Below are positions 34,049-43,602 of a stretch of DNA of 64,000 bases, piece after piece. The notes under the pieces were generated by a model. The model was given only the letters and a program-made list of their open reading frames with translations, made no database searches and was not told where the DNA came from. The translations under genes and the position numbers were made by a program. Each line of letters opens with the position of its first letter. The first letter of the stretch is position 1. This DNA comes from Planctomycetota bacterium (GTDB taxonomy: Bacteria > Planctomycetota > UBA1135 > GCA-002686595), in assembly GCA_023150475.1 (NCBI GenBank), contig JAKLKU010000002.1:248001-312000 (forward strand), read 5' to 3'.

Positions 34049-36847
34049 TCACGGCAGGCGCAGTTCGAGGTCGTCGCCGCCGCCGAGCACGCCGCTCACG
34101 CGCACGACGGCGTCGGTGGCGCGCGAGCGATCCCCCGACTCGACGATCGCGTGGGCCTCGACGTCGAAGCGCTCTCCTTCCGCGAGCCAGAGTTCGAAAC
34201 GTCCGTCAGGCAACCTGCGCGCCGTGAGGCCTTCCTCGGAGATTCCGGTCCGGTGTGCGACGACGGTGACGTCGGTCGCGAGCTCGCCGTTCGCGTCCAG
34301 CACTCGCCCGCGCAACGCGAGCGCGCGAGGCACGACGAGCGCCACGTCGCTCGCGCCGACCGCGACGCCGCGCACGATCGTCGTCCCGTGGCGCGGCTCG
34401 TCGGGATCGTCGCTCCAGAGCGACCGCGGCCAGACCGTCAACGAGTAGACGCTGCCGGTGAGCCCGTACGCATTGAATCGCCCGTCGCCGTCGGTCTGCA
34501 CGTCGCCCGAGGAGTACCCGTCGCCGCCTTCCGGATCGATGCTGACGTACGCGACGATGCCGTGGCCGTCGCGATCGACGACACGACCGGTGATCCTGCC
34601 GCCGCTCGGCATCACGATCTCGAGCGGCGCGGGCTCCACGCCGGCTGCGACCGCGAGCGGCGTGTTGTGTTGCTCGTGCGACCCTTCGCGGAGCACGAGC
34701 ACGGCGTACCCACCGGCGACGATGTCGGCGAAGGCGAAACGGCCGAGGTCGTCGGTGCGCGTCGTGCGTTCGCGCAGGTAGAAGCCCGCGCCGTACGACG
34801 GCTCGGCGCCGAAACGGTCGCGGTCGGTGTTCCAGCCGGTGAGTCGCACGACGGCGTTGGGCTGCGCGGCGCCATGCTCGTCGACGACGCGGCCTTTGAC
34901 GAGCACGCCGCGCGGGAGCACGACGTCGCCGAACTCGATGCGTTCGAGCTCGTGCTCGTTCGGCGGGAACCCGAACGTCAGCGCTCCGACACCGTCGAGC
35001 CTCACGTGCAGCGAGTGCACGAGATCCGCGCGCACGTCGTCGATGCGGAATGTGCCGTCCGCGGTGCTGCGCGTGCTCTGCCAATCGAGTTGTTGGCTCG
35101 CCGCGGGATCCTCGAAGTTCGGCTGGTACGCGACGGCGGCGACGTACGCGTTCGCGAGCGGAGCGCCGGCCTCGTCGACGATCCGACCGAGCGCCGAACG
35201 CGCGCGCCGCAGGCGCACTTCGACCGACTCGGGAAACGGCTCGTCCGGTTGACGCACGCGCACGTTCGAGAGCCCGTAACCCGGCGCGCGCACCGCGATC
35301 TCGTAGTACCCGCTGGTCGAGAAACCCTCGAAGACGAAGCTGCCGTCGAATTCCGTGACGACGCTGCGCCGCGCGGTCCAACCTTCGCCGACCGTCGCAC
35401 CGGCGATGCCCGACCCGGTCGTGTCGTCGACCACGCGGCCCTTCAACGTGACGCCGGCGTCGACGACGACGTCGAGCTCCCTCGTCGCTCCCGGCACGAG
35501 CGTCACGACGATCCAATCCGGCTGCGCCTCGCGCTCGGGGCTCGCTCGCAGCCAGTATTCGCCGGCGGGGATCCCGTCGAAACGGTACCGCCCATCCGCA
35601 GCGGTGACGGTCGTCACCGGCGAGCGGCCGGCGCCGAGTTCACCTCGCGGCCGGCTCGGGAGCTCGACGCGCGCGTTCGCGACCGGCGAACCGTCGCTGC
35701 GCCGCGTCACGCGACCGAACACCGACGCACCCGCCGCCAGCGTCACGACCACACGTTCACCGGCGTGCACGTGAGAGGTCCACGACGGCGCGAAGCCGTT
35801 CGCCGTCGCCTCGAGCCCGAAGGCGACGCCGGGCGTCAGCGGGATCACGAACTCACCGCGGTCATCGGAGCGCGCGGCCGCGACCGTCCGCTCGCGGTCC
35901 GTTTCGTGGAGATCGAGCACGCTGATCTCGGTGAATTCATCGCGCACGACGCGGAGCTCGGCGCCCACGACCGGACGGCCTTCGGGATCGAGCACGATGC
36001 CGTGCAGATCGCGTTCGCGATCGATCGCGCGCGGCTCGGTGCCCGTCGCGAGCGGGTTCGCCGCGAGCTCGACTCGCTCGGACGAAGCGTGCTCGACGGC
36101 CTGCGCGGACGGCACGGATTCCGGACGATCCAGCGCCGTCGGCGTGGCGCTCGCCATGCGGTCCGTCGCTTCCGGAGCACTCGCTCGCGGACCGCCGAGC
36201 CACCACCACGACAACGCCGCGACCACGAGCACTGCGACGCACGCTCCGACGATCTTGCCCATCACGATCGATCCTCCGGCTGCGAGCGCGCTCGGCGCGC
36301 TGCTCTGTTCCAACCACGCGGCGAACGCCGCGGTCCACGCGTCCCGACCGCCGCGCTCGGCACGATCGAGGCGTTCGCGCAAGAGCGCGAGGCCGCGCGA
36401 CACGCGCTGGCGCGCCGCGTCGTGCGAGATGCCGAGCTTGGCCGCGATCGCCGGCGCGTCGAACCCGTCGAAGTACCGCAGCACGATCGCCGTGCGATAC
36501 GGCGCTTCGAGCGCGAAGACCGCGTCGGCGAGGCGCTTCTGCAGTTCCGCGCGCTCGGCGGCGCCGCTTTCGTGCGCTTCCGGCCGCGCGGCGCGTTCTT
36601 CGTGCCACGCGCGCGTCGAGCGCCTCACGCGGGACTCGCGGCCGAGGCTCGCGAGCACGCGCCGGAGCCACGCGCGCAGACTCGCCGGCGACGCGGCGCG
36701 CGGCGGCTGCTCGAGTGCGAGCCGCCAAGTTTCCTGCACGAGATCGTCGGCGTCGCCTTCGCCGACCAGGCTGACGGCGAGCCGCCGCGCCCACCCAGAG
36801 TGGGCGAGCAGGTGCTCGAGGTCGTCGCGTGCGGCGGAGCGTTCCAT
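34049..36847 (-). CDS. ECF sigma factor fused by a membrane helix to carboxypeptidase-regulatory-like domains
   Basis: A 932-residue fusion. Residues about 1-75 match sigma-70 region 2 (GEGDADDLVQETWRLALEQP, with the DDLVQETW core), and about 105-165 match region 4 (FALEAPYRTAIVLRYFDG, AIAAKLGISHDAARQRVSRG). A single membrane helix follows (about 196-218, VGACVAVLVVAALSWWWLGG). The remaining 700 residues are at least seven beta-sandwich units of the carboxypeptidase-regulatory type (LHGIVLDPEGRPVVGAELRV, VFGRVTRRSDGSPVANARVE, LKGRVVDDTTGSGIAGATVG and more). So DNA-binding parts should face the cytoplasm and the sandwiches the outside. No anti-sigma gene is adjacent. ATG 36847 is chosen because the 45 upstream codons look unlike a sigma factor. 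Confidence 0.88.
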   Translation of the reverse strand: MERSAARDDLEHLLAHSGWARRLAVSLVGEGDADDLVQETWRLALEQPPRAASPASLRAWLRRVLASLGRESRVRRSTRAWHEERAARPEAHESGAAERAELQKRLADAVFALEAPYRTAIVLRYFDGFDAPAIAAKLGISHDAARQRVSRGLALLRERLDRAERGGRDAWTAAFAAWLEQSSAPSALAAGGSIVMGKIVGACVAVLVVAALSWWWLGGPRASAPEATDRMASATPTALDRPESVPSAQAVEHASSERVELAANPLATGTEPRAIDRERDLHGIVLDPEGRPVVGAELRVVRDEFTEISVLDLHETDRERTVAAARSDDRGEFVIPLTPGVAFGLEATANGFAPSWTSHVHAGERVVVTLAAGASVFGRVTRRSDGSPVANARVELPSRPRGELGAGRSPVTTVTAADGRYRFDGIPAGEYWLRASPEREAQPDWIVVTLVPGATRELDVVVDAGVTLKGRVVDDTTGSGIAGATVGEGWTARRSVVTEFDGSFVFEGFSTSGYYEIAVRAPGYGLSNVRVRQPDEPFPESVEVRLRRARSALGRIVDEAGAPLANAYVAAVAYQPNFEDPAASQQLDWQSTRSTADGTFRIDDVRADLVHSLHVRLDGVGALTFGFPPNEHELERIEFGDVVLPRGVLVKGRVVDEHGAAQPNAVVRLTGWNTDRDRFGAEPSYGAGFYLRERTTRTDDLGRFAFADIVAGGYAVLVLREGSHEQHNTPLAVAAGVEPAPLEIVMPSGGRITGRVVDRDGHGIVAYVSIDPEGGDGYSSGDVQTDGDGRFNAYGLTGSVYSLTVWPRSLWSDDPDEPRHGTTIVRGVAVGASDVALVVPRALALRGRVLDANGELATDVTVVAHRTGISEEGLTARRLPDGRFELWLAEGERFDVEAHAIVESGDRSRATDAVVRVSGVLGGGDDLELRLP

Positions 36848-37051
36848 GGACGTCGATGAAGAGGAACTCGCGCCCCGAGTGTGACCGAGTTTCGCGCCGA
36901 AACGAGATCGCGGGCGCCGCGGGCCAAGGCGCGCGCCTCGGGCGGCCTGGGCGAGCGTGGTTCCGAGCGTCGCGCGTGGCACGGCCGGCCCCGCGACTCG
37001 GTGAGTCGGACCGGTTGGCCCTTGCCCGACGCACCCAGGCGCCGCGCCGCC

Positions 37052-39241
37052 TCACTCGAAACGCAACTCGACCGACGTCGTGCGGCCCTCGAGGAGCTCG
37101 ACCGGCGCGCGTGCTTCGCGACCGCCCGGCAGACGGGCGACGAGTTCGTAGCGCCCGACGGGCAAGACTTCCGACGTCTGGCGCTCGCCGAGCGGCAAGC
37201 CGGCGCGCAGGTGTATGCCCGCGGCCGATCCAGCGTCGATCCCGAAGCGGAAGTCCACCGGCTCCGGCCGATGGCCGGGCGAGAGCAGCGCGACCTGCGC
37301 GAGCTTCGCGGCCGCTTCGAGACCATCGAGGTACGTGAGCCCGGTCGCCTGCAGCGCTGCGCGATCGCTCGCATCGGACTTGCCGACGAGCGAGAGCTCG
37401 AGCCTCGCGCCGTCGCCGAGGCTCGCGATCACCTTGGTCTCCCGCTCGGCGACGACTTCGATCGTCTGTTCGAAACGCCCGAGTTCGCGCGCGCCCCACA
37501 ATGTCCCATGCCAGAGGTCGAGCTCGGCCGCGCCTTGCACGACGACTCGATACTCGCCGCCAGGGAGCTCGAGGCGCCAGTGGCGCGCGCGGTCGGGCGC
37601 GAAGCGCCGCAACACCAACGAACCGTTGCGCGGATCCTCGAGCACGACCTCGACGCCGGTCGCGCGCTGCGGATCGACGGCCTCGCGAACCGTGACGTCG
37701 AGCACGCCGAACTTCGCCTCCGGTGCGACGGCCACGACGACGTCGACGCGCCCCGCACCCTCCGGCACGAACACGTCGACCGGCCGCCACGGTTGCGCGC
37801 CGCCGAGCAAGCCGACTCGATAGCTCGTGTTCGCGCGACACTCGAACACGTACGTGCCGTCGTCGGTGCGTCGGCCGGCGAGTCCGTGCTCTTCGCGATC
37901 GAGCCCTCGAAGATCGTCTTCGGGCAAGGTCACGATGAGCTGGGGCTCCTTCGGCCACTCGTCGTTCGACGACACGGGTGCCTGGCGGCTCAGTCGGACG
38001 CGGCCGCTCCACGGCTCGCCGTCCGGACCGACGAGGCGCACGGCAAGGTACGCGTGCGAGTACACGAGTTCGACGTCGCGCGCCGGCACGCTCGGAATCG
38101 GCTCGGTCGTGAGCTCGACGCCGCCGTCCAACGAGAACTCGTCGCGCGCGACGAAGACGCGGAACACGCCGTCGCAAAGCCCGCGGAACTCGAAGCTGCC
38201 ATCGACGGGTGTGACCCGGTCCGCGACGATGCGCCCGACCCGATCGCGCTCCAGGTCGCCGTACGCGAGCAGCCATCGCTCGGTCGCTTCCGCCTCCACG
38301 AGCTCGTCGAGCTTCGCGACGAGCTTCACTCCCGCCGCGGGCCGGCCGTCGCCATCGACGACCCGACCGCGCAACGCGCCGACGCCGCCGAGCACGAGCT
38401 CGATGCGCTCGGCCGGATAGCCGAACGCGACGTCGAGCGCGCGCCGTCCCGCCGTGCCGAGCGTGGCGTCGTCCGCGTGCGCGGCGAGGTCGAACGTGCC
38501 CGGCGCGTCGAAGTGCAGCGCGAACCAACCGCGCGCATCGGTCTTGCACGAGTACCTCAGTCCGCGGCCGAGCTCACCCGGCGCCGCACCGCGCACGAAG
38601 CCCGAGCACGGTCGCCCCGCGGCGTCGAACAGGCGGCCGATCAACGTGCCACCCGGATGCGCGAGCACTCGCAACGAGACTGCGTCGACGCGAGTCGGCA
38701 ACGCGCACGAGCTCGAGTGCTGCTTGAAGCCCGCACCGATCACGCGCACGAAGAGCCGCGGGCTCGGATCGGCGCGCGCCGCTTCGAGCTCGGACCACGG
38801 CACGAGGACGTGCGCGACGCCTTGGTCGTCGGTGGTCGCGCGCAGCAACTCGCGCGCATCCGGATCTCCCGGCCAACCGACGCCGACGACGAACTCGACG
38901 TCGGCGATCGGGCGGCCTTCGCCGATCACGGCGGTTTGTGTCGCGATGCGCACCGGCAGTTGTGCTGCGACGCCGATCTCCGCGCTCGTAGCCGCGCGCT
39001 CGGCGGCTGCAGTGACCGCGTCGTGCTCGGTGCGCGATTCGCCCAAGCCGTCGAACGCCGGCGCGACCCACGATGATTCGCTCGACGAGCTCGACGATGA
39101 TTCGCTCGGCAAGCTCGACGACGAATCCCGTGACGTCTCGGCGACCGTCGGCTGCGCGTCGCGCCCGAGCGAACGCCACAGGAGCAGCGTCGCAAGCGAC
39201 ACGCAGACGATCACGAGCGAGCGCGAGACTCGGCGCGACAT
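37052..39241 (-). CDS. Secreted or anchored carboxypeptidase-regulatory-like repeat protein
   Basis: A 729-residue protein with an N-terminal hydrophobic helix (about 8-24, LVIVCVSLATLLLW) followed by a Ser-rich linker (a run of Ser/Glu around residues 40-57). The bulk is beta-sandwich units such as LIGRLFDAAGRPCSGFVRG and LRGRVVDGDGRPAAGVKLVA. A few Cys occur. It lies 204 bases upstream of the sigma-fusion gene in the same direction, so it may be its operon partner or target. No catalytic motif was seen. Confidence 0.7.
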   Translation of the reverse strand: MSRRVSRSLVIVCVSLATLLLWRSLGRDAQPTVAETSRDSSSSLPSESSSSSSSESSWVAPAFDGLGESRTEHDAVTAAAERAATSAEIGVAAQLPVRIATQTAVIGEGRPIADVEFVVGVGWPGDPDARELLRATTDDQGVAHVLVPWSELEAARADPSPRLFVRVIGAGFKQHSSSCALPTRVDAVSLRVLAHPGGTLIGRLFDAAGRPCSGFVRGAAPGELGRGLRYSCKTDARGWFALHFDAPGTFDLAAHADDATLGTAGRRALDVAFGYPAERIELVLGGVGALRGRVVDGDGRPAAGVKLVAKLDELVEAEATERWLLAYGDLERDRVGRIVADRVTPVDGSFEFRGLCDGVFRVFVARDEFSLDGGVELTTEPIPSVPARDVELVYSHAYLAVRLVGPDGEPWSGRVRLSRQAPVSSNDEWPKEPQLIVTLPEDDLRGLDREEHGLAGRRTDDGTYVFECRANTSYRVGLLGGAQPWRPVDVFVPEGAGRVDVVVAVAPEAKFGVLDVTVREAVDPQRATGVEVVLEDPRNGSLVLRRFAPDRARHWRLELPGGEYRVVVQGAAELDLWHGTLWGARELGRFEQTIEVVAERETKVIASLGDGARLELSLVGKSDASDRAALQATGLTYLDGLEAAAKLAQVALLSPGHRPEPVDFRFGIDAGSAAGIHLRAGLPLGERQTSEVLPVGRYELVARLPGGREARAPVELLEGRTTSVELRFE

Positions 39242-39345
39242 GGGGGATGGTCCTCGAGCCTAACCGAACCCGACGGCCGGTGTTGCTCGCTCTCACAGCG
39301 TGCCCGTTCGGACGAATGGAGCGCGTCGCCGCGCTCGGCGACGAC

Positions 39346-40719
39346 TCAGGAACCGCGCGGACCGTCTTGCGCGGCCGGCGCGGGCTCGGGGAGTTCGCGC
39401 ACGAATACGTCCGCCGTCGCGTTCGCGTCGCCGCCGAAGAAGTCCGCCGCGGAGCTCGTGAACACCAGACCGCGACCGCTCGCGAACAACCGCACGTTCG
39501 CGAAGTCCGCGTTCGCGCGCGGCGGGAGCAGCGGCGCCGTCGCGCCGGTCGCCCGGTCGAGCCGCTCGATTCCGACCGTGTTCGGCTCCGAACCGCGGGT
39601 GACGAAGACCAGCGTGCGGCCGTCCGAGGAAAGCGCCGCATCGGAAGCTTCGGGCGCGCCGAGCGCAAGACTCGCCCATTCGGTGCGACCGGTCGCCATG
39701 TCGCGGACGAATACGTCGCTTGCCGCGTCGTCGTCGCCGGCGATCAAGTTGCGCGCGAAGCTGGTGAACGCGACGAATCGACCGTCCGCCGAGATCGACG
39801 TCGGCCACGAGTCGTCGTCGCCGAGCGCGCCGTTCGGCGCGGTGCTCAGGACTTCGCTGCGTCGCGACGCGAGCTCGACCAAGTAGGCCTGCGCGCCGCG
39901 ACCCGCTTCGCCGCCCGGCGTCGGACCTTGGTACGCGACGAAGCGTGCGTCCGCGGAGATCAGCGGCACCCGCGTCGGTCCACCCGCGCTCGCGCCGATG
40001 CGCGTCGTGACGTTCGCGCCGAGGTCGCGCACGAAGACGTCCCATGCGGCGTTCGTGTCGCCCACGACGAGGTTCGACGCTTCGCTCGTGAAGACGAGCC
40101 ACCGTCCGTCGCCCGAGAGTCCGCCCGTGTGCGACGCGCCGTTCGATTCGGCGCCGTCGAGGCCGACGCTCGCGCGCAGCGTGCGGCCCGAGCCGAGTGC
40201 TTCGGCGTGCGGCCCAGCGTGCGGCCCGGCGGAGTCGAGCACTCGCACGAACACGTCGATCGCGCCGTTGGTGTCGCCGGTGATCAGGTTGCTCGCGCGG
40301 CTCGAGAAGGCGATCACACGGCCGTCCGCGGAAAGCGCCGGTGCCGTCGAGTCGCCGTTCGCCTCGCCGCCGTCCGCCGCGAGAGTGACGCGCAACGTCG
40401 ACGAACGCGCGCGATCGCGGACGAACACGTCGAGCGCGCCGTTTGTGTCGTCCTCGACCAAATCGGTCGCGCTCGACGCGAACGCGATCGTGCGCCCGTC
40501 GTCGGAGCACGAGACCGCGAAAGAAATTCCGTCACCCGCGCGGCCGAAAGGCGTGACGCTCACGCACTCGGTGAGTTGGGCGGTTTGCGGCGGAGCTTGG
40601 AGCGGCGGGTGGCAGATCAAGGTGCAGAGCGCGAGCTCGTCGATCGAAAGGTGGCGCAAGGGTGGCACGACAGCGGCACGGAAGTGACGCGCGGTGCCGT
40701 GAAGGCGGGTCGCAGCCAC
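39346..40719 (-). CDS. TolB/PD40-like beta-propeller protein without C-terminal YCTAK domain
   Basis: About 457 residues from GTG 40719, with repeated blades 'LSADGRVIAFSSRASNLITGDTNGAIDVFVR' type, split here as SADGRVIAFSSRASNL and TGDTNGAIDVFVR. At least six blades are visible, the same as in the next gene upstream (40957). The usual tail domain after 'DVFVRELP' is missing: the protein ends after about 15 residues. An N-terminal hydrophobic stretch (LALCTLICHPPLQ) may serve for export, but the start is uncertain. Surface or periplasmic binding is inferred. Confidence 0.7.
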   Translation of the reverse strand: MAATRLHGTARHFRAAVVPPLRHLSIDELALCTLICHPPLQAPPQTAQLTECVSVTPFGRAGDGISFAVSCSDDGRTIAFASSATDLVEDDTNGALDVFVRDRARSSTLRVTLAADGGEANGDSTAPALSADGRVIAFSSRASNLITGDTNGAIDVFVRVLDSAGPHAGPHAEALGSGRTLRASVGLDGAESNGASHTGGLSGDGRWLVFTSEASNLVVGDTNAAWDVFVRDLGANVTTRIGASAGGPTRVPLISADARFVAYQGPTPGGEAGRGAQAYLVELASRRSEVLSTAPNGALGDDDSWPTSISADGRFVAFTSFARNLIAGDDDAASDVFVRDMATGRTEWASLALGAPEASDAALSSDGRTLVFVTRGSEPNTVGIERLDRATGATAPLLPPRANADFANVRLFASGRGLVFTSSAADFFGGDANATADVFVRELPEPAPAAQDGPRGS

Positions 40720-40956
40720 TCGCGGTCCGACGGCGAACGCTCGGCTCGGAGACGGTCGAGATCCTCGGCGCGCGAAACTACCGCCGCGAGCCAGCGCAGT
40801 TACGCGTGGCTCGCGGCGTTCTGCTGACGCACGGAGGGTCGCGAACGTTCGTCAGGAGCGTGCAAAGTCCGCGCGCAGCCCGTCGTTCGCGGCCGAGGTG
40901 AATCCGCCGTCACTTCGTTCGGCGGCGACCGGTCGAGCGGTCCACCGCGGCCCGCG

Positions 40957-42654
40957 TCACGGACAAATCGTCGCGTGCACGGCGGACGTCAGTCCGTCGC
41001 CGAAGCCCGACGGATCACCGGGATCGCGCGACCAACATTGCAGGCCCAGCGTCGCGCCCGCGACGAGCGCTGGGTCGGCGCCCGACGCGATGTACGCGTT
41101 CAGATCTTCGGTGTACGTGCCATCGCAGGCCCCGAGCGTGCCGCCCGAGCTCATCACGGCATGCCGGCGCACCGGCGGCGCAACGCACAGCCAACCGCCA
41201 TGGAACGGAGTTGCGGTCGGCGCGCCGACGCCGTGGAAGAAGAGGCCGGGCTTGACGCCGAGCACGTTGCTCGCCGTGAGCGTCGCGCCAGAGCCCGAGC
41301 TCGCGCTCACGATGCCACTGAGCGAGATCGTCGGCGTGCAACCGAGACTGTTCGTCTTCGCCGTGCAGTACTCGATCGCCGCGGGGCAACCGAGTTCCCG
41401 CACGAAGATGTCGGCCTGGGCGTTCGTGTCGTTCAGGACCAGATTGCTCGCCGCGCTCGGGAACGCGGTGATCCGGCCATCCGCAGACGTAGCCGCGAGG
41501 TACGCGGATTGGTCGGCCTGCACGCCGCTCGTGCTCACGTTGATGCGCTCGACGCCACCGAACCACAGGTCCCGGCGGTAGAGATCGAAGACACCGTCGA
41601 GATCCGGCACCGAGGTCAAGTTGGTCGCGTGCGACGAGAACACCAAGTAACGCCCGTCGTTCGACAGGCTCGGGAAGAGCGAGCTCGCGTCGGCCTGCGT
41701 GCCGTTCTCGCCGAGGCTCGCGCGAGTGGTCGTCTGCGTCACGAGGTCGTGCACGAAGACGTCACTCCAACCGTTGGTGTCGCCGGACACCAAGTTCGTC
41801 GCCATGCTCGCGAACGTCACCCAACGGCCGCCGGCGAGCGCGATGCTCAGAGCTTCCGCGTCGGCTTGGACGCCACCCGCACCGACGTTCACTCGACGCG
41901 TGACGCCCGTCTGACGGTCGTGCACGAACGCGTCGATGTTGCCGTTGGTGTCTCCGACGACGAGGTTCGTCGCGGCGCTTTCGAACGCCACCCAACGGCC
42001 GTCGTCGGAGATCGTCGGATAGCGCGACGCTCCGTTGCCTTCGACGCCATTCGAGTCGAGGCTCGCACGCGTCGTCTGACCGGTCGCGCGATCGTGCACG
42101 AACACGTCGAACGTGCCGTTCGTGTCGCCGGTCACCAGGTTGGTGGCGAAACTGTGGAACGCAACCCAACGCGCGTCCGCCGACAACGCCGGCGCGTACG
42201 AATGGCCGTTGCCGAGCACGCCGCTCGACGAACGGCTGACGCAGGTGTTGATGCCGGTGCCGAGGTCGCGCACGACGACGTCGAAGACGAGGTTCACGTC
42301 GCCCTGGTACACGTCGCTCGCCGTCGTCCAGAACGCGGCGAAGCTCCCGTCCGCCGAAAGCACGGGGCGGTAGGAGCTGCCGTTGCTCGCCCCACCGCCG
42401 TACGCGACGCTCAACAGCGACGTCTGGCCGGACGAGCGGTCGTGCAGGAACACGTCGTCCCAGTCGAGATCGCCGGGCACCAAATTCGTCGCACGACTCG
42501 AGAAGGCGACGAATCGACCGTCGCGCGAAATCGAAGGTTGGTCCGAGTAGTTGTTCGCTTGCGCGCCGCTCGAATCGACGCTGACGCGCTCGGTCGTTTG
42601 AGCGAAGGCGAGACCGACCAGGAACGGAGAGAGGAAGCAGCTCTTCAGTTGCAT
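40957..42654 (-). CDS. Secreted beta-propeller protein with YCTAK-type C-terminal domain
   Basis: A 565-residue exported protein starting at ATG 42654 with the short signal peptide SCFLSPFLVGLAFAQ. Residues about 20-415 are PD40-like blades of roughly 50 residues (SRDGRFVAFSSRATNLVPGD, SADARWVAFHSFATNLVTGD, SDDGRWVAFESAATNLVVGD). After DIFVRELGCPAAIE comes the YCTAKTNSLGC domain (about 425-565) with conserved pieces GLFFHG, PFHGGWLCV, DLNAYIASGADP and WSRDP. The blades resemble those of the neighbouring gene at 39346 and the tail matches the remnant at 43048. Confidence 0.8.
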   Translation of the reverse strand: MQLKSCFLSPFLVGLAFAQTTERVSVDSSGAQANNYSDQPSISRDGRFVAFSSRATNLVPGDLDWDDVFLHDRSSGQTSLLSVAYGGGASNGSSYRPVLSADGSFAAFWTTASDVYQGDVNLVFDVVVRDLGTGINTCVSRSSSGVLGNGHSYAPALSADARWVAFHSFATNLVTGDTNGTFDVFVHDRATGQTTRASLDSNGVEGNGASRYPTISDDGRWVAFESAATNLVVGDTNGNIDAFVHDRQTGVTRRVNVGAGGVQADAEALSIALAGGRWVTFASMATNLVSGDTNGWSDVFVHDLVTQTTTRASLGENGTQADASSLFPSLSNDGRYLVFSSHATNLTSVPDLDGVFDLYRRDLWFGGVERINVSTSGVQADQSAYLAATSADGRITAFPSAASNLVLNDTNAQADIFVRELGCPAAIEYCTAKTNSLGCTPTISLSGIVSASSGSGATLTASNVLGVKPGLFFHGVGAPTATPFHGGWLCVAPPVRRHAVMSSGGTLGACDGTYTEDLNAYIASGADPALVAGATLGLQCWSRDPGDPSGFGDGLTSAVHATICP

Positions 42655-43047
42655 GTCTGACTGGGTTGCCGGTGTCGATGTCGGACGGCGACCACGATGC
42701 CTTGGAGATCCAAGGCGCGCTCCGACCTGCGGACGCCGTGGCAGTTCGGCGGTACGCAGTCGGAATCGGTTCTCGTTGCCGCAGTCGACCCGCTCGCGGC
42801 TCGTCTCCAGCACCGCGTGCGCGTCCCTCAGCGTAGTCATATCCGCGCGGCGCACTACCGGCGCGATCGCGCGAAAGCCGCGAATTCCGAGGACGAGCTC
42901 GCATCGAGCGAATGCACTCGCCGCGCCCCACCATCGAGTGAGCACGCGCAGCGGCCGACAAGATACGAGGAACCTGCCGCACTCGGCGGCAGGTTCCCTG
43001 TTTCACACGGTGGCGACGACGCCCGCGCGGGCGCCGAACGCTCGCCG
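42655..43047. other. Intergenic region, about 393 bp
   Basis: Lies between two minus-strand genes. It contains a strong hairpin at 42969-42997, which would end transcription coming from the remnant and the RiPP maturase operon. No gene was found in the remainder, which should hold the promoter of the 42654 gene. Confidence 0.55.
42969..42997 (-). terminator. Strong terminator hairpin at the end of the RiPP maturase operon region
   Basis: GGAACCTGCCGC (42969-42980) and GCGGCAGGTTCC (42986-42997) form a perfect 12-bp stem with a 5-base loop. Read on the minus strand it is followed by TCGTATCTTGT. It could work in both directions. Confidence 0.72.
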
Positions 43048-43602
43048 TCACTGACAGACGTCGACCCGCAGCGCGTTGCTCAAGCTGTCGCCGAACGCGT
43101 CGCCCGGGTCGCGCGACCACGTCTGGACGTAGAGCGTCGCGCCGGCGACCAGGGCCGGGTCCGCACCGCTCGCGATGTAGGCGTTGAGGTCTTCCTGCAA
43201 CACGCCCGAGCAGGAACCCGCCGAACCTCCCGAGTTGACGACCGGGTGACGCTTCACCGTGCCTTGCACGCAGAGCACGCCGCCGTGGAACGGAATCGTC
43301 GCGGGGCCGCTGGTGCCGTGGAAGAAGAGGCCGTTCTTGTTCGCGAGCACTCGAGTCGTGCGCAGCGTCGCACCGCTACCCGCGCTGCCGCTCGCCGAAC
43401 CGACGAGCTCGATCGCCGGCAGACAACCGAGCGAGTTGAGCTTCGCCGCGCAGTACGCCACCGCGTCCGGGCAACCGAGGGTGTGCACGAACACGTCGAC
43501 GACGCCGTTGCCGTCGTTCGTGCAGCGTGCGGTCGCGCTCGGGCCTGTGTTCGTCGACGCACGCGAAGCACGCGCACGACTCGGCGCGTGTGCGGGACGC
43601 GC
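43048..43602 (-). pseudogene. Truncated surface-protein remnant: YCTAK-type domain without start or propeller
   Basis: The frame from 43602 down to the stop at 43048 encodes an end of a beta-propeller blade (CTNDGNGVVDVFVHTLGCPD) followed by a full C-terminal domain (YCAAKLNSLGC, GLFFHG, PFHGGVLCV, DLNAYIASGADP, WSRDP). It matches the tail of the protein at 40957. No ATG, signal peptide or blades precede it; only an internal GTG at 43494 could start it, and that lies inside the blade. It begins directly after the stop of the reductase gene, in the same frame. I read it as the 3' remnant of a deleted surface-protein gene. Confidence 0.65.

Noticed and set aside
39050..39130. Tandem DNA repeat of the type GACGATGATTCGCTCG
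   Set aside because: It encodes the Ser/Glu-rich linker of the protein at 37052 and is best explained as a coding low-complexity segment.
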